The position numbers and the translations under genes were made by a program. Shown piece after piece: positions 4,597 to 5,543 of a DNA stretch of 5,543 nt. Numbering within the stretch: position 1 is the first letter of the stretch; each line of letters opens with the position of its first letter. The stretch comes from Rhodospirillaceae bacterium (GTDB lineage Bacteria; Pseudomonadota; Alphaproteobacteria; Rhodospirillales; 2-02-FULL-58-16), in contig JAUXMA010000139.1 in assembly GCA_030623425.1 (NCBI GenBank), positions 1 through 5,543 of the forward strand. The letters run 5' to 3'. The notes below the pieces were generated by a model. The model ran no database searches and was not told the DNA's origin. It was given only the letters and a program-made list of their open reading frames with translations.

Positions 4597-5543
4597 ATGC
4601 AAAAAATAACTGAAACCGCTAGCAGCACCATCGAGAACGCCATCGTGTTCTGCGCGAAGCCGTGGCCAATACTGGCACTGGGCCTTGGGTCGATGATCCT
4701 TTTTACCTTTGCCTGGGGCTTTCTCATCCTCAGCACCTATTCGGACGACGATTTTTTCGAGTTCGATCACGACATGTCGATTTCCGAATTCCTGTTGAGG
4801 GATATCGCCAACCCCAACATCAACGACATCGTCAATGCCAGCGCCCCCGCCGTCGTGGGAATTGGCGGCGGTGGGGTGAATATGCCGGTTATTTCCTCCG
4901 GCGCGGTCGTCAGCTCCAACGGCCATGTGCTGACCACCCTTCATCCGTTGAGGAAATTGAACGAAATCAGCGTCCATGTGCGAACGCCAAGCGGCATCCG
5001 CCGTTATCGAGCCGAGGTGGTGAAAACCCTCCCGACGCACGATCTGGTGTTGCTCAAGATGCTGACCCCGGACCCGTTCCTTTTCTTCCCGCTGGCGGAC
5101 ACTTCGACGCTGCAGATCGGGGCCAGGGTGTTCGGCATTGGCCACGGGACGGGCAACCTGGTCATCAAGGAAGGGACCGTGCGCGCGATCAATGCCATGG
5201 CCAGGGTCGGCGACCTGCGTTTGACCTACCTTCTTAGCACGGACGCGGTGTATACCTGGGAACAGACCGGCGGCCCGCTGATCAACGGCCGCGGGCAGAT
5301 CGTCGGCATCAATATCACGCTCGAGGATGCGTCCGGGGCGACGGTCGGCGCCACCGTCCCCTCGCACGTGATCGCGGCGCATTTCCAGGATGTCGTCAGG
5401 TTCAAGATCGTCACTGCGGGCGAGGCGAACGCCGCGCCGGGCCGGGCCGTCGCCATTCCGACTGCCGCGCCCGCGCCCGCCAAGATGCAGACGTTGCAGG
5501 GCTCCGGCTCGGGCGGGTCTGCATCTTGGTGGGCGCGGGCGCG
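4597..5543 (+). CDS. mamO: MamO, membrane-anchored trypsin-like pseudoprotease, N-terminal 315 codons (3' end outside window)
   Basis: The frame opens at ATG 4597 and stays open to the window edge. A short cytosolic N-terminus is followed by one membrane anchor (about residues 24-46), an acidic spacer (SDDDFFEFDHD) and a trypsin/HtrA-like domain at about 75-262. H116 (VLTTLHPL) and D149 (PTHDLVLLKM) occupy the catalytic His and Asp positions. The nucleophile motif reads QTGGPL, with T224 where active proteases have Ser, followed by GQIVGIN. H148 and H262 match the two histidines (H148 and H263 in Magnetospirillum) reported to bind transition metals. This fits MamO as a catalytically dead protease needed for magnetite nucleation and for activating MamE. 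From about 274 a Pro/Ala-rich linker begins. Full MamO continues into a multi-helix TauE-like membrane domain, absent here. Residues after about 301 (Gly/Ser/Trp/Arg) come from the second arm of an inverted repeat and may not be genuine. It starts 17 nt after mamN. Confidence 0.94.
   Translation, partial: MQKITETASSTIENAIVFCAKPWPILALGLGSMILFTFAWGFLILSTYSDDDFFEFDHDMSISEFLLRDIANPNINDIVNASAPAVVGIGGGGVNMPVISSGAVVSSNGHVLTTLHPLRKLNEISVHVRTPSGIRRYRAEVVKTLPTHDLVLLKMLTPDPFLFFPLADTSTLQIGARVFGIGHGTGNLVIKEGTVRAINAMARVGDLRLTYLLSTDAVYTWEQTGGPLINGRGQIVGINITLEDASGATVGATVPSHVIAAHFQDVVRFKIVTAGEANAAPGRAVAIPTAAPAPAKMQTLQGSGSGGSASWWARA
5466..5543. repeat. 27-bp inverted repeat with 24-nt loop at the window edge
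   Basis: The arm 5466-5492 and the arm 5517-5543 are reverse complements at 26 of 27 positions. The single mismatch is C against T, which would be a G-T wobble in a transcript. The spacer 5493-5516 does not pair. The second arm ends exactly at the last base of the window. The structure lies inside the mamO reading frame, in the Pro/Ala-rich linker. It may be a real GC-rich hairpin, but its placement suggests a fold-back or strand-switch artefact at a contig end. It is not a typical terminator, because it lies inside a coding frame and no T-run is visible. Confidence 0.85.

Noticed and set aside
4555..5382. Minus-strand open frame of 275 codons opposite mamO
   Set aside because: The + frame carries the H116/D149/T224 trypsin-fold motifs and a membrane anchor. 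The antisense frame is a shadow.
4597..5543. mamO as a pseudogene broken by nonsense or frameshift
   Set aside because: The frame is intact to the window edge. The missing C-terminal domain is explained by the window ending, and loss of the catalytic Ser is normal for MamO.

Overview
This window is a stretch of a magnetosome gene cluster (the mamAB operon) from a GC-rich magnetotactic bacterium. All genes lie on the + strand in the order mamJ-like (3' part), mamK, mamL, mamM, mamN, mamO (5' part). This is the J-K-L-M-N-O order known from Magnetospirillum, which suggests an alphaproteobacterium of or near that group. The proteins are clearly diverged from the Magnetospirillum reference proteins as I remember them, so a different genus or an uncultured lineage is possible.

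Layout: 3-755 is the C-terminal 250 codons of a Pro/Ala/Glu-rich, partly repetitive protein in the mamJ position. 756-844 is a short gap. 845-1906 is mamK, the actin-like filament that aligns magnetosomes. 1952-2194 is mamL, a small two-helix membrane protein with a basic tail. 2293-3198 is mamM, a cation diffusion facilitator. 3263-4579 is mamN, an NhaD/ArsB-type ion transporter. 4597 to the window end is mamO, a membrane-anchored trypsin-like pseudoprotease that is cut before its C-terminal part. Gaps are 16 to 98 nt and no terminator-like structure lies between genes, which fits one polycistronic transcript. mamK, mamL and mamN start with GTG.

How the genes work together (family knowledge): MamL helps bend and form the magnetosome membrane. 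MamM, normally with MamB, loads iron. MamN probably moves protons or sodium ions out of the compartment as magnetite precipitates. MamO binds metal, promotes nucleation and supports MamE proteolysis. MamJ tethers the vesicles to the MamK filament so that the crystals form a chain.

The system itself is known. The points worth a second look are: (1) the cytosolic regulatory metal-site residues of MamM are mostly replaced; (2) MamO keeps the metal-binding histidines but has Thr in place of the catalytic Ser; (3) a 71-residue-period repeat in the MamJ-like protein; (4) a 27-bp near-perfect inverted repeat exactly at the right edge of the window, which may be a fold-back assembly artefact; (5) two tiny ORFs that bridge the mamL-mamM and mamM-mamN gaps; (6) a TATAAT box just before mamO. 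No RNA genes, insertion sequences or CRISPR arrays were seen, and there is no gene-free stretch longer than 300 bases.
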